Source: Chryseolinea sp039930485 (GTDB lineage Bacteria; Bacteroidota; Bacteroidia; Cytophagales; Cyclobacteriaceae). Taken from it: a stretch of DNA of 64,000 nt. A program made the translations under genes and the position numbers. The notes below the pieces were generated by a model that ran no database searches, had not been told where the DNA came from, and was given only the letters and a program-made list of their open reading frames with translations. Positions 43,181 through 53,004 of this stretch are shown piece after piece (the first letter of the stretch is position 1; each line of letters begins with the position of its first letter). The stretch is from assembly GCA_039930485.1 (NCBI GenBank), contig JBDTTT010000003.1:31725-95724 (forward strand), written 5' to 3'.

Positions 43181-43747
43181 ATGGAAACCACATTTCGAAA
43201 AGTACTTCGGTACTTTTTCAGCGGCACACTCTTCATCGTTCCTTTAGTTGCTACGGCTTACTTTATTTACGTTTCATTTCGGTGGCTTGATGATTTATTG
43301 AATCTTCCGTATCCAGGATTAGGCTTTGCTATTATCCTGATCGCGATTACAAGCTTTGGATACCTCACTTCTAATTTTGCTTTTAAGACAGTCACTACAT
43401 GGTTTGATCATGGAGTGAATAGAATACCCTTAGTGAAATTGATCTATTCCTCCTTAAAAGATTTGCTGGGAGCGTTTGTAGGTGATAAGAAGAAATTCAA
43501 CAAACCTGTTTTAGTTCGAATCAACAAAGACAATAGTCTTCATCAAATCGGTTTCATTACACAATCTGATCTTTCAGATCTTGGTTTAGCGGATATGGTG
43601 GTGGTATACTTTCCACACTCCTATGCATTCTCAGGTTATCATTATTTTGTTCCGAAAGACAGCATTACACCGCTCAACATTTCCGGACCGGCAGCAATGA
43701 AGTTTATTGTTTCAGGCGGTGTGAGTGGATTTAGAGATAACAGTTAA
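43181..43747 (+). CDS. DUF502 family membrane protein
   Basis: 188 residues with two transmembrane helices (about 12-32, YFFSGTLFIVPLVATAYFIY, and 45-65, GFAIILIAITSFGYL) and the DUF502 body (PLVKLIYSSLKDLLGAF, VVVYFPHSYAFSGYHYFVPK). Function unproven. The next gene starts 19 bp later on the same strand. Confidence 0.9.
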   Translation: METTFRKVLRYFFSGTLFIVPLVATAYFIYVSFRWLDDLLNLPYPGLGFAIILIAITSFGYLTSNFAFKTVTTWFDHGVNRIPLVKLIYSSLKDLLGAFVGDKKKFNKPVLVRINKDNSLHQIGFITQSDLSDLGLADMVVVYFPHSYAFSGYHYFVPKDSITPLNISGPAAMKFIVSGGVSGFRDNS

Positions 43748-43766
43748 GCATCATACTAAATAACAG

Positions 43767-44135
43767 TTGACGAATACATTGAGCAGAATCACCTACATAC
43801 AACACAAAGGCAAGGAGATCATCTATGTAGATTATTCCGGTTGCAAGGAGGCTGAGATGATTTATCTTACCCAGCGGCACCGTGATTTAGTACTGAAAGA
43901 AAACAAGACTAGTTTGTTTCTTGCTAACTACGAAAACACTTATGGAACGCCTGATTACATGAAGGCTGCAAAAGACTTCACCCACTCTACCAATCATCTT
44001 ATAACGAAGGGTGCTTTCCTTGGTATTACAGGAGCGAAAGTTTATTTGCTAAAAGGAATCACTTTTTTCTTCAGTGTAAACTTCAAATCGTTCACCACCA
44101 AAGAAGAAGCATTGGAATTTTTAGTTTCCGAATAA
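43767..44135 (+). CDS. Conserved hypothetical protein, STAS-like
   Basis: 122 residues. Alternating strands and helices (GKEIIYVDYSGCKEAEMIYL, LFLANYENTYGTPDYMKAA, GAFLGITGAKVYLLKGI) resemble STAS/SpoIIAA-like folds, weakly. There is no ATG; the start is TTG 43767 or TTG 43779. Its 3' end overlaps the convergent beta-barrel gene by 15 bp. Confidence 0.6.
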   Translation: MTNTLSRITYIQHKGKEIIYVDYSGCKEAEMIYLTQRHRDLVLKENKTSLFLANYENTYGTPDYMKAAKDFTHSTNHLITKGAFLGITGAKVYLLKGITFFFSVNFKSFTTKEEALEFLVSE

Positions 44136-44972
44136 CGGACCTTGCCCAAGAGGAACATTAATTCCCAGTGATAAAATGTATTGAACAGAGAAGAAACGCT
44201 GATCCGCTCTTCCAGACTCATAGAGTTTTATGTTAGTGTAATCAACATATGATCCTTTTATACTCGGCTCGAAAAAGAAATATTTAAAAAAATCATAACG
44301 CATAGCAGCGCCAATACCAACAACCCAACCCGAAACACGGAATGGTCCATCGTTATGATACAGATTACCATTTATGGTAATAGCTGATTCTGTTTTCGGA
44401 ATTAACAATCCAGGTCCAAGGCGAAAGTTAGCACTTAACTTATGCTGTTGATTTTTCGAACTCAGTAATTGAACTCGTTTCAGTACGCTCACAATAAGGT
44501 AATTGTTTCCATTCGTATGCTCTAAGTGAACAAAACCAGGGGTAACTAAGGTGTCTAAATCATACGATTGGCCATCAATGGTTCCTGTCATATGCATCAC
44601 TTGATTATCCGTAACAACATACTTCAAATGATTCCAACAAACTTCAATGCCCAGATCGTGTTTATCATTGAAAAAATAGCCACCCGTTAATACATATTGA
44701 GGCACAGTAGGAGCAGTGTTAAAGAAATCATTCATGTCCAGTTGATCGTGCGCTTTGGCCTTATGAAATGTAAAATCATAATGCGGAGTATTGGGAGTTT
44801 CATTGTCCTTAAAGTGGATCGTACTGGTGGTGTACGCATCGCGGTGATATCCCCAGTTGAAGAAGAATGTGCCGTGAAGTTTCTTCTTTTCTTTTGTTTC
44901 AGATTGTTGAGCCAGAGTGGGAAGACTAACCAGCAAACACAAAATGGCCAGGAGCGATATGGATTTTCTCAT
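44121..44972 (-). CDS. Outer membrane beta-barrel protein
   Basis: 283 residues with a signal peptide (LLAILCLLVSLPTLAQQ) and a body of alternating amphipathic strands (YVLTGGYFFNDKHDLGIEV, KLSANFRLGPGLLIP, YDFFKYFFFEPSIKGSYVDY), ending in strand FSVQYILSLGINVPLG. Consistent with an 8- to 12-strand outer-membrane barrel of the Bacteroidota type. Ligand unknown. Confidence 0.75.
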   Translation of the reverse strand: MRKSISLLAILCLLVSLPTLAQQSETKEKKKLHGTFFFNWGYHRDAYTTSTIHFKDNETPNTPHYDFTFHKAKAHDQLDMNDFFNTAPTVPQYVLTGGYFFNDKHDLGIEVCWNHLKYVVTDNQVMHMTGTIDGQSYDLDTLVTPGFVHLEHTNGNNYLIVSVLKRVQLLSSKNQQHKLSANFRLGPGLLIPKTESAITINGNLYHNDGPFRVSGWVVGIGAAMRYDFFKYFFFEPSIKGSYVDYTNIKLYESGRADQRFFSVQYILSLGINVPLGQGPLFGN

Positions 44973-45099
44973 TTAGTAGAACTCGTTGCTAATCAGTTTA
45001 ATTGCGGTGCGAATTAACAAGAATTCTACGTTTAAAAGAAATACTCATCATTAGGAAAGTATTACGATGTAAGGGCCGGATCATTTATGAATAATTATA

Positions 45100-46278
45100 C
45101 TAACGACTAATAACTCCCGATCCAATCAACTCGTCCCCGCTATACCATGCTGCAAATTGCCCTGGTGTAATACTCTTCTGAGGTTGTTCGAAAATAATAT
45201 AAAGTCCGTTTTCTGTTTTGTGCAGTGTACACGGAACAAGTGGTTGCCGGTAACGTATGCGGGCCATATAGTTTTCGGTTTGTCCTGAGTTTAGCTTGAG
45301 ATCATTTCGAATCCAGTGTTCATCTACATTCGGAATGAATAATCCTTTTCGATATAAGCCCGGATGGTCCTCACCCTTTCCTGTATAAATTGTATTGCTG
45401 GATGTATCCGTTCCGATAATAAACAAGGGCTTATCACTTCCTCCAATTTGTAAACCCTTACGTTGACCAATAGTGTAATAATGTGCTCCGCGATGCTCTC
45501 CAATTACATTACCTAATTCCGGTTGAAGGTCAAAGGGCTCAGACAGGTATTCAAGATCATTTGTAGTTTGCAATCTGTTTTTGAACACAGAAGCTTCTGC
45601 CGGAATATCAACTACATTTCCTTTTTTAGGTTCGAGGCGTTGTTGCAAAAAATCGGGTAAATGTACTTTGCCGATGAAACATAAGCCTTGTGAATCTTTT
45701 TTCTCAGCAGTTATCAATCCATTTGCTTTGGCGATAGCCCTTACCTCAGGTTTTAATAATTCACCAATCGGAAATAATGCTTTTGATAATTGTGATTGAT
45801 TGAGTTGACACAAGAAATAGCTTTGGTCTTTGTTTGGATCTTTGCCCGAAAGCAATTGATAAACTTTCTGACCATCTTTTTCAATTTCTCCTTTGCGACA
45901 ATAGTGTCCTGTTGCAACAAAGTCTGCTCCGAGTTTAAGAGCAGCATCAAGAAATACATCAAATTTTATTTCACGATTGCAAAGTACATCGGGGTTAGGT
46001 GTTCTTCCATTTTTGTATTCGGTGAACATGTAATCAACAATGCGCTCTTTATATTCATTGCTGAGATCAATCGCTTGAAAAGGTATGTTTAAATGTTGAG
46101 CAACAATCATCGCATCGTTGCTATCATCGAGCCATGGACATTCATCGCTTATGGTAACAGAGTCGTCATGCCAGTTCTTCATGAACATGCCAATCACTTC
46201 GTAACCTTGCTCTTTCAACAAGAACGCAGCAACACTTGAATCAACACCACCCGATAAACCAACAACGACTCTTTTCAT
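45100..46278 (-). CDS. mnmA: tRNA-specific 2-thiouridylase MnmA
   Basis: 392 residues. It thiolates U34 of Glu/Gln/Lys tRNAs. PP-loop VVVGLSGGVDSSVAAFLL at the N-terminus, catalytic Cys in NPDVLCNREIKF, second catalytic Cys in SQGLCFIGKV and the C-terminal beta domain (HYYTIGQRKGLQIGG). The ATG at 46278 is used; TTG 46290 would add only four residues. Confidence 0.96.
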   Translation of the reverse strand: MKRVVVGLSGGVDSSVAAFLLKEQGYEVIGMFMKNWHDDSVTISDECPWLDDSNDAMIVAQHLNIPFQAIDLSNEYKERIVDYMFTEYKNGRTPNPDVLCNREIKFDVFLDAALKLGADFVATGHYCRKGEIEKDGQKVYQLLSGKDPNKDQSYFLCQLNQSQLSKALFPIGELLKPEVRAIAKANGLITAEKKDSQGLCFIGKVHLPDFLQQRLEPKKGNVVDIPAEASVFKNRLQTTNDLEYLSEPFDLQPELGNVIGEHRGAHYYTIGQRKGLQIGGSDKPLFIIGTDTSSNTIYTGKGEDHPGLYRKGLFIPNVDEHWIRNDLKLNSGQTENYMARIRYRQPLVPCTLHKTENGLYIIFEQPQKSITPGQFAAWYSGDELIGSGVISR

Positions 46279-46319
46279 ATTTCCATCCAACTCTCCCCAT
46301 GACGGAGCGAGAAGATTAT

Positions 46320-47552
46320 TTATTTCTTAGAAGATAAATTCTCATTTAAAAGTTCATTCACGATTTCATTGAATCGCTGTTTGAACTGATCGTAGTAAAT
46401 GCCTGTGCCGGGTCCGCTGAAGCCAGTATGAATGTGTTTTACTGTTCCATCTTTTCCAATGAAAATAGTAGTAGGGAAGGCCACTACGTGATTTAACATT
46501 GGCAATGTTTCGCCCGCCTTTTGTTTGTCGTTTGTACCCGCAATTACAAAAGGATAATTCACTTCTAATTTCTTCTGCATTTTTATTACACGACTGCTCG
46601 CGTATGTAAAGTCATCTTTGCGTTCGTAGGCTAAGCCGATAATTTCAACACCTCTATCTTTATTTTCATCATACCATGAAGCGAGGAATTTAGTTTCATC
46701 CATACAGTTAGGACACCAGGTTCCAGAGAGTTGAAGTATGACTACTTTATTTTTGAAGGCGTCATCAGATGGACTTAACTTCTTTCCATTAACATCAGGA
46801 AAACTGAAATCAATTTTCGTGTATCCTTCTTTTAGAAAGGTTAAACTCTCAACATCCACCAAAGAAGCGTTATCATTTTTTGTTGCAACCCATTTTTCAT
46901 ATCCGGTTTTGCCTGACCAATAATCTCCTACAAGTGTGGAATCTGTTTCTTTTGTTGCTTCGAAAACATAAGCGTGATTTCCATCAAAGGTGCTGAGCAT
47001 TAATTTTCCATTTACGACACTACCTTGAAGATAACGGTAATCACCGGTAGGGTTGAGGAATGTTCCTTCTACTTCATTATTGGTTTGCTTAAAAATCCCA
47101 ACGGAATGAGTGGTATCTGTTTTCGATGTAAACGTAACCGAATATTTTCCAGTAAAATCAACTGAGCCTGATGTGCTGTTTGGTTTTTCAAATCGAAAGT
47201 CTTGACCAAAAGCTGCCTTGAATGGTAAGCGATAATTTTTCTCGTAGTTCTTAATAAAGAAACCAACTAAGCTATCGCCTTTGATTTTTGCTTTTAGTTC
47301 AGAATCGAAAATATGAAGCGTGAAAACCACAGAATCGTGATCAAATGTGATTTCATCTAATAGCAGCTTTTCAGACCCATTGATTAGGGATGCATCATAT
47401 CCTCCTTGAGCATCTTTTACGACTTCGAAGTTAAAAGGTAAATCATGTCCCTGGATATCAACGACCCCGCGCCATGTCCCGGTTTTCAACTCAGGCTTTG
47501 TAGAACATCCAACCAAAATCAATCCCACTGCAATTACTACGATTAACCTCAT
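46320..47552 (-). CDS. TlpA-like thiol-disulfide lipoprotein
   Basis: 410 residues. Lipoprotein signal with lipobox LILVGCSTKP, an N-terminal region of about 250 residues with beta strands (resembling the AhpC/TlpA-linked DUF4369-type region), and a C-terminal thioredoxin domain with the redox pair in LSGTWCPNCMDETKF. Probably attached to the periplasmic face. The ATG at 47552 is chosen because it begins the lipoprotein signal; further in-frame codons upstream reach 47654. Confidence 0.88.
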   Translation of the reverse strand: MRLIVVIAVGLILVGCSTKPELKTGTWRGVVDIQGHDLPFNFEVVKDAQGGYDASLINGSEKLLLDEITFDHDSVVFTLHIFDSELKAKIKGDSLVGFFIKNYEKNYRLPFKAAFGQDFRFEKPNSTSGSVDFTGKYSVTFTSKTDTTHSVGIFKQTNNEVEGTFLNPTGDYRYLQGSVVNGKLMLSTFDGNHAYVFEATKETDSTLVGDYWSGKTGYEKWVATKNDNASLVDVESLTFLKEGYTKIDFSFPDVNGKKLSPSDDAFKNKVVILQLSGTWCPNCMDETKFLASWYDENKDRGVEIIGLAYERKDDFTYASSRVIKMQKKLEVNYPFVIAGTNDKQKAGETLPMLNHVVAFPTTIFIGKDGTVKHIHTGFSGPGTGIYYDQFKQRFNEIVNELLNENLSSKK

Positions 47553-47676
47553 TACTTTTGAGCTATTAGAATGTGAACCAGAAAAACCATGCAAAGTAAA
47601 GAATTGTTCCATTGCGGTTAATGGATAATTATCTGTTAATCGTACATCAATCACACCAATAACATTTCATTAACTG

Positions 47677-48861
47677 ATGCTCTCTAAAATAAAAGTAATC
47701 GAACTCGCTTCCGTATTAGCCGGCCCAAGTGTAGGACAGTTTTTTGCCGAACTGGGTGCAGAAGTTATCAAAATCGAAAATCTCAAAACCCAGGGAGATG
47801 TAACTCGAAGCTGGAAGGGAAGCGGAGAAAAAACGGATGAACGATCAGCCTACTTCTGTTCTGTTAATTGGGGCAAACGTTCCCTTGCAATTAACTTGAC
47901 TAAAAAAGAGGGTAGAGAAATCATCCATAAACTTGTGGCTGAAGCTGATATTGTCATCGCCAGTTATAAACCCGGTGATGCTGAAAAGCTGGAAATGGAT
48001 TATGGTATACTGTCCAAATTGAATCCAAAGTTGATTTATGGGCAGATTACTGGGTATGGATCAGATAACCCAAGAGTGGGGTATGATGCAATAATTCAAG
48101 CAGAAGCCGGATTTATGTACATGAATGGGGAGCAAGGTGGTGCTTCATTAAAAATGCCCGTGGCTTTAATCGATGTTTTAGCTGGACATCATTTAAAAGA
48201 AGGAGTTTTACTGGCAATGCTTCAACGTCAGCAAACTGGAAAAGGAAGTTTTGTTGAGGTTTCGCTTATTCAGGCAGCTATCTCATCGTTGATCAATCAA
48301 GCCACAAACTGGTTAATAGCGGGAAAATTACCGCAAAAGAAAGGTTCAGCCCATCCCAATATAGCTCCCTATGGAGATGTATTCACCACTAAAGATGGCC
48401 AAGAGGTATTACTTGCAGTTGGAAGTGATAGGCAGTTTACTGATTTATGTGAGCTTTTTAAGATTTCTGAAATGGCCTCAGAACCTAAATTTTCAACAAA
48501 TCATTCTCGAGTGGATAACAGAAAGGAACTAAATCTGATCCTTCAAGAAAAGATAAGTTGTTTAATTGCTGACACGATTATAGATGATCTCAACAAGGCT
48601 AAAATCCCGGCTGGCCGAATTCAGAACCTGGAACAGGTTTTCAAAATGAATGAGGCAACCGAACTTTTGATTCAATCTGATGACCGGACAGGAGTAAAAA
48701 GCTATGTTGGAAGCATAGGATTTTCGGTTAATCAGGGAAACACCTCCCACATTTCCCCACCGCCAAAATTGGGTGAACACACTTCAGAAATACTTTTGTC
48801 AAGCCTTCAATTGAGCCCAGAATCCATTAAAAATCTCTTTGAAAAGGGCATCATTCTCTAG
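47677..48861 (+). CDS. Class III (CaiB/BaiF) CoA-transferase
   Basis: 394 residues. Family motifs: KVIELASVLAGPSVGQFFAELGAEVIKIE, LAINLTKKEGRE, the Asp active-site segment GYDAIIQAEAG, and AHPNIAPYGDVF. It transfers CoA between carboxylic acids; the substrates cannot be read from the sequence. It is divergent from the TlpA-like gene and immediately precedes the mraZ promoter. Confidence 0.92.
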   Translation: MLSKIKVIELASVLAGPSVGQFFAELGAEVIKIENLKTQGDVTRSWKGSGEKTDERSAYFCSVNWGKRSLAINLTKKEGREIIHKLVAEADIVIASYKPGDAEKLEMDYGILSKLNPKLIYGQITGYGSDNPRVGYDAIIQAEAGFMYMNGEQGGASLKMPVALIDVLAGHHLKEGVLLAMLQRQQTGKGSFVEVSLIQAAISSLINQATNWLIAGKLPQKKGSAHPNIAPYGDVFTTKDGQEVLLAVGSDRQFTDLCELFKISEMASEPKFSTNHSRVDNRKELNLILQEKISCLIADTIIDDLNKAKIPAGRIQNLEQVFKMNEATELLIQSDDRTGVKSYVGSIGFSVNQGNTSHISPPPKLGEHTSEILLSSLQLSPESIKNLFEKGIIL

Positions 48862-48935
48862 TTTCATTCATTTATAATCCCTGAAAAGTGTCTTTTTAAA
48901 GCCTTTTTTGGCCAATTATTGATAAAATATGCAAA

Positions 48936-48965
48936 AAAGTGGGTGAAAGTGGTGTAAAGTGGTAG
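48936..48965 (+). promoter_or_regulatory. Three tandem MraZ boxes
   Basis: AAAGTGGGTG, AAAGTGGTGT, AAAGTGGTAG: strict 10-bp direct repeats (48936, 48946, 48956) matching the known MraZ operator core AAAGTG. They lie upstream of the -7 box of mraZ and overlap the -33 region, so MraZ binding should repress the dcw cluster. Confidence 0.85.
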
Positions 48966-48974
48966 AAAAGTACC

Positions 48975-48982
48975 TATGTTTG
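48975..48982 (+). promoter_or_regulatory. -7 box TATGTTTG of the dcw promoter
   Basis: Exact TAnnTTTG match, 10 bp downstream of the last MraZ box and 29 nt before the mraZ ATG. Confidence 0.65.
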
Positions 48983-49011
48983 TTTAGGGGAAAAAGGCAA
49001 CCACTACGTCT

Positions 49012-49455
49012 ATGACTTTCTTCACAAGTGAATATGAGAGTAAGCTCGATGCCAAAGGCAGATTAGTTCTGCCTTCCAGGATAAAAGCGCAGTTACCTGA
49101 AGGTGATGGCAATGAGCTGGTCATCCGCAGGGGCTTCGAGCCATGTCTTATTATTTACCCTATGGTGGAGTTTAAGAAGGTCTTCTCGAAAATTTCAGGT
49201 TTGAGTGAGTTTAACGAAGAATACCGCAAACTTCAGCGGAATTTTTTGTCGGGAGTAGTTACGGTTGAGTTGGATTCCAACGGCCGTTTTCTGATTCCGA
49301 AAAACATGCTCGCCTTTGCACAAATCGACAAGGATGTAACCTTGGTTGGTTTGGGAAGCAAAGTAGAACTCTGGAATCCTTCAACATACGAGAAGCACCA
49401 AATCAATGATCCGGGTGAGTTGTCGAAGCTGGCTGAAAAGTATTTGAATGAGTAG
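49012..49455 (+). CDS. mraZ: Transcriptional regulator MraZ
   Basis: 147 residues, AbrB-like swapped-hairpin DNA-binding protein. Two DXXXR motifs are visible: DAKGRLVLPSRIKAQL and DSNGRFLIPKNMLAF. Represses its own dcw operon by binding the boxes at 48936-48965. First gene of the cluster. Confidence 0.95.
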   Translation: MTFFTSEYESKLDAKGRLVLPSRIKAQLPEGDGNELVIRRGFEPCLIIYPMVEFKKVFSKISGLSEFNEEYRKLQRNFLSGVVTVELDSNGRFLIPKNMLAFAQIDKDVTLVGLGSKVELWNPSTYEKHQINDPGELSKLAEKYLNE

Positions 49456-49460
49456 GGTGT

Positions 49461-50396
49461 ATGGCGTCTAGCTATCACAATCCTGTAATGCTCACCGAAT
49501 GCATTGAAGCATTAAACATAAACCCTGAAGGCATCTATGTGGATGTAACCTTTGGAGGTGGTGGTCACAGCTTAAAAATTCTTGAACGCTTGAAAGGCGG
49601 TCGCTTAATCTCATTCGATCAGGATGAAGATGCCAAACGACAAGCTGAAAATATTAAGAGTCGTTCTTTTACATTTTGTCAGGCCAACTTCATGTACATG
49701 AAAAAGTATTTGAAGTTGAACGGTGTAACAAAAGTTGATGGCGTGTTGGCGGATCTGGGTGTCTCATCACATCAAATCGATTCACCCGAACGTGGATTTT
49801 CAACACGCTTTGACGGGCCGTTGGATATGCGAATGGATAAAAACATTTCGCTCACAGCAGCAAAGGTGTTAAATGAATACAGCGAAGATGAGTTACACAA
49901 ACTCTTCGGCATGTATGGCGAATTGAAAAACGCCAAGACTGCTGCTCGTTTAGTAACGCAACAACGTGCAAACAAAGCGATTGTACGCACCGAAGATTTA
50001 AAGACAGCACTCCAGCCGATTACTCCACGCGGCAAGGAGAATAAATATTTCGCCCAGGTGTTTCAGGCACTTCGTATCGAGGTTAACCAAGAGATGAAGG
50101 CACTTGAAAATTTTTTGCACCAATGTGGCGAAGTGATGGAAACAGGAGGAAGATTAGTGGTGATGTCGTATCACTCTCTGGAAGACAGAATGGTGAAGAA
50201 CTACATCGCTAAAGGGAAGGTATTCGGAGAAGTCGATAAAGATTTCTTCGGAAACCAACTCAAACCTTTCGAAGCAGTAAGTCGCAAACCGATTGAAGCT
50301 TCTGAAGAGGAGATTGCAGAAAACAAAAGAGCTCGCAGTGCTAAACTGAGAATTGCAGAAAAGATTGAAAGTAAAGAAGTAAAGATGAACGGTTGA
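49461..50396 (+). CDS. rsmH: 16S rRNA (cytosine1402-N4)-methyltransferase RsmH
   Basis: 311 residues. Methylates N4 of C1402 in 16S rRNA using SAM. N-terminal SYHNPVMLTECIEAL, SAM site YVDVTFGGGGHSLKIL, GVLADLGVSSHQIDSPERGF and the C-terminal GGRLVVMSYHSLEDRMVK are all present. Starts 5 bp after mraZ stop. Confidence 0.96.
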   Translation: MASSYHNPVMLTECIEALNINPEGIYVDVTFGGGGHSLKILERLKGGRLISFDQDEDAKRQAENIKSRSFTFCQANFMYMKKYLKLNGVTKVDGVLADLGVSSHQIDSPERGFSTRFDGPLDMRMDKNISLTAAKVLNEYSEDELHKLFGMYGELKNAKTAARLVTQQRANKAIVRTEDLKTALQPITPRGKENKYFAQVFQALRIEVNQEMKALENFLHQCGEVMETGGRLVVMSYHSLEDRMVKNYIAKGKVFGEVDKDFFGNQLKPFEAVSRKPIEASEEEIAENKRARSAKLRIAEKIESKEVKMNG

Positions 50397-50434
50397 AATT
50401 TTAGTAATGAAGTTTCAATTGAGAATACTAGAAT

Positions 50435-50884
50435 ATGAAAGACAATGACATTCATCGGATAGCAACGAACGAACTTCGATCAGCAGGTAATAAACAATCT
50501 ACTGAGAATAAGTTTAGGATCAATCCAATTAAAAGTGGAGGAAGCTCTTCGGGGACTGGTTTCTTTTCAGGCATCGAGAAACGCTTGAAGCTTGAAAGTT
50601 ATTTTGAAGAAGGATTTCCAACACAACATTTGCCGAAGATTCTTTTTGCCATGTTGCTAGGTCTACTCTATATAAGTAATACGCACTATGCAGAGAAGAC
50701 TGTTCGGAAGATAAATGCAAGTCAGGCAGAAGTAGAAGACCTGAGAGCAGACTACACAACATTGAAAGCTGACCTCATGTTTGCAAGCAAGCAATCGGAA
50801 GTAGCAAGAAAAGTAAAAGCACTGGGTTTAAAAGAAAGTTTAAGACCACCTTATAAAATAGCAGTAGAGAAGGGTGAATATTAA
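50435..50884 (+). CDS. ftsL: Cell division protein FtsL-like
   Basis: 149 residues. A charged cytoplasmic N-terminus of about 65 residues is followed by one transmembrane helix (KILFAMLLGLLYISN) and a short periplasmic coiled coil (IN.SQAEVEDLRADYTTLK) ending KALGLKESLRPPYKI. Position between rsmH and ftsI supports FtsL. It is weakly conserved as usual. Its end overlaps the GTG of ftsI. Confidence 0.82.
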   Translation: MKDNDIHRIATNELRSAGNKQSTENKFRINPIKSGGSSSGTGFFSGIEKRLKLESYFEEGFPTQHLPKILFAMLLGLLYISNTHYAEKTVRKINASQAEVEDLRADYTTLKADLMFASKQSEVARKVKALGLKESLRPPYKIAVEKGEY

Positions 50885-52964
50885 GAGGTCCATATTATTA
50901 AGAGTACGTGTAGCATTTCTTTTTGTAGTGCTGTTTGCTATTGCTGTTGTCGTAAAAACGGGTCACATTCACTTTGTACAGGGAAAGAAATGGGCTGCTA
51001 TGGGCGAGCGCATTTCATTTGATTACAAACGCGTAAAGGCAACTCGAGGGAATATCTATTCTGATAACGGAAGTCTTCTCGCTACATCCTTACCTTTTTA
51101 TAAAATCGCATTTGACGCGACCCTTCCAAAAGATGAAGTGTTTAAGCAAGGTGTAGATTCATTGGCATGGCATCTATCCCGATTCTTTAAAGATAAATCA
51201 CAAACGGACTACAGGCGCATGATGATTGATGCAAGAGCATCAGGCAAGCAATACATTATTTTAAGTCGCAAACAGATTGATTTTCAAGATAAGAAAATCA
51301 TGATGGAATGGCCTATTTTCCGTGAAGGCAGATTACGAGGTGGAGCCATATTTGAAAAGATGGATGTTCGTTATCGTCCTTTTTCAAATCTCAGCAGAAG
51401 AACCATCGGTTTTACTAATGAGAATGATAAGGGAGCTGGTATTGAATACAGTTTCAATGCACAGCTTGGTGGGCAAGATGGTTACGCATACTATCAAAAA
51501 ATAGCGGGTGGAATTTGGAAACCAATCTTTGATGCAAACAATGTAAAAGCAGTTGATGGACTTGATGTTCAGACCACATTGGATATTAATCTTCAGGATG
51601 TTGCAGAGACTGCCTTGTATAAAGCAATGTCGCAACACGATGCGGATGATGGATTAGTTGTGGTGATGGAAGTAGAAACTGGTGCGATCAAAGCGATTTC
51701 AAATTTAAGCAGCGATGGTCGCGGGAATTTTCATGAGAAGTTCAACTTTGTAACGGGATCGCTTTTCGAGCCAGGCTCAACATTCAAACTCGTTACCATG
51801 ATCGCGTTGCTGGAAGATACTGACATGGAACTTTCAGATAGTGTTCAAACCGGAAATGGTGAATTTACTTTCTATAACAAAACCGTTCGGGATCATGAAG
51901 ATCATGGATTAGGAAAAGTTTCGGTACAAACCGCATTCGAACATTCTTCTAATGTCGCCATGGCAAAACTTGCCGACAAACATTTTGGATTACATCCTCA
52001 AAAATTTGTGGATCACATAGACCGTTTAAAATTGTCTCAGCCTTTGGGCATTCAGATCTTAGGTGAATTAACTCCTAAAGTGAGACGTCCAGGAGAAAAG
52101 GGTTGGAGTGGTATTAGTTTACCCTGGATGGCGTATGGATACGGACTTGAGATTTCCCCACTACACACATTGACTTTATACAATGCTGTTGCTAACAACG
52201 GCAAAATGATTAAGCCTGTCTTTATCAAATCGATAAATAAAGCTGATGAAGAGGAAAAAGCATTTGAAACGGAAGTGATCAATTCAAAAATCTGTTCCAG
52301 CAAAACACTTGATAAGCTCAGACTTCTATTAGAAGGTGTTGTTGAGAATGGAACAGCAAAAAATATTAAGGGCACTCATTATCGCATCGCTGGTAAGACA
52401 GGTACAGCGCAAATACTAGAGAATGGTCATTACACCAAAAAATACATTACCTCTTTCGTTGGATATTTCCCAGCACATGCTCCTAAGTACACCGCAATGG
52501 TAATGATTAAGAATCCACGAGGCTGGTATCAATATGGAAGTAATGTTGCAGCTCCCGTTTTCAAAGAAATTGCCGATAATATTTATGCACGCGATATCAA
52601 TCTACATCAGCCAATGGATGTGAAAAAATTTGCTGACCTGGAAGTATTGCCTGTGATCAAGGGAGGTAATCAACAAGAGTTAACAATGCTATGTAATGAG
52701 CTAGGAATATCAACCCATTCACAAACAGAAGAAGAATGGGTTCGTGCATCACGCAGTGGGACCGGAGTCGATTGGAAAAAAGGTACAGAAGGAAAAAACC
52801 TTGTACCTAATGTAGCCGGTATGACTTTTCGCGATGCAATTTATTTATTAGAACGATCTGGCTTGAAAGTTTTCTACGAAGGAAAAGGAAGAGTGAAACA
52901 GCAATCTCTCACTGCCGGCTCACGCATGACAAAGGGAGACCGAATTTATTTGCGATTAGGATAA
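50874..52964 (+). CDS. ftsI: Septal penicillin-binding protein FtsI with PASTA domain
   Basis: 696 residues. One transmembrane helix (about 12-28), a dimerisation/pedestal domain and a transpeptidase domain with Ser302 and Lys305 in GSTFK, the SSN motif at 358-360 and KTG in RIAGKTGTAQ. The C-terminal ~60 residues are a PASTA domain (VPNVAGMTFRDAIYLLE), more typical of Gram-positive septal PBPs but regular in Bacteroidota. It cross-links septal peptidoglycan with FtsW. The GTG start overlaps ftsL. Confidence 0.94.
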   Translation: MNIKRSILLRVRVAFLFVVLFAIAVVVKTGHIHFVQGKKWAAMGERISFDYKRVKATRGNIYSDNGSLLATSLPFYKIAFDATLPKDEVFKQGVDSLAWHLSRFFKDKSQTDYRRMMIDARASGKQYIILSRKQIDFQDKKIMMEWPIFREGRLRGGAIFEKMDVRYRPFSNLSRRTIGFTNENDKGAGIEYSFNAQLGGQDGYAYYQKIAGGIWKPIFDANNVKAVDGLDVQTTLDINLQDVAETALYKAMSQHDADDGLVVVMEVETGAIKAISNLSSDGRGNFHEKFNFVTGSLFEPGSTFKLVTMIALLEDTDMELSDSVQTGNGEFTFYNKTVRDHEDHGLGKVSVQTAFEHSSNVAMAKLADKHFGLHPQKFVDHIDRLKLSQPLGIQILGELTPKVRRPGEKGWSGISLPWMAYGYGLEISPLHTLTLYNAVANNGKMIKPVFIKSINKADEEEKAFETEVINSKICSSKTLDKLRLLLEGVVENGTAKNIKGTHYRIAGKTGTAQILENGHYTKKYITSFVGYFPAHAPKYTAMVMIKNPRGWYQYGSNVAAPVFKEIADNIYARDINLHQPMDVKKFADLEVLPVIKGGNQQELTMLCNELGISTHSQTEEEWVRASRSGTGVDWKKGTEGKNLVPNVAGMTFRDAIYLLERSGLKVFYEGKGRVKQQSLTAGSRMTKGDRIYLRLG

Positions 52965-52966
52965 CA

Positions 52967-52994
52967 AACGATTTAAGATTAACGAACAACGACC
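52967..52994 (+). repeat. Heptamer tract between ftsI and murE
   Basis: AACGATT, TAAGATT, AACGAAC, AACGACC in register, filling most of the 40-bp spacer. It shares the AACGATT unit with the nuoC-nuoD tract. Confidence 0.6.
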
Positions 52995-53004
52995 AAAAAA
53001 AGAA

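Noticed and set aside
48870..48930. Terminator after the CoA-transferase gene
   Set aside because: There is no clear hairpin with a T run; the region is simply AT-rich.
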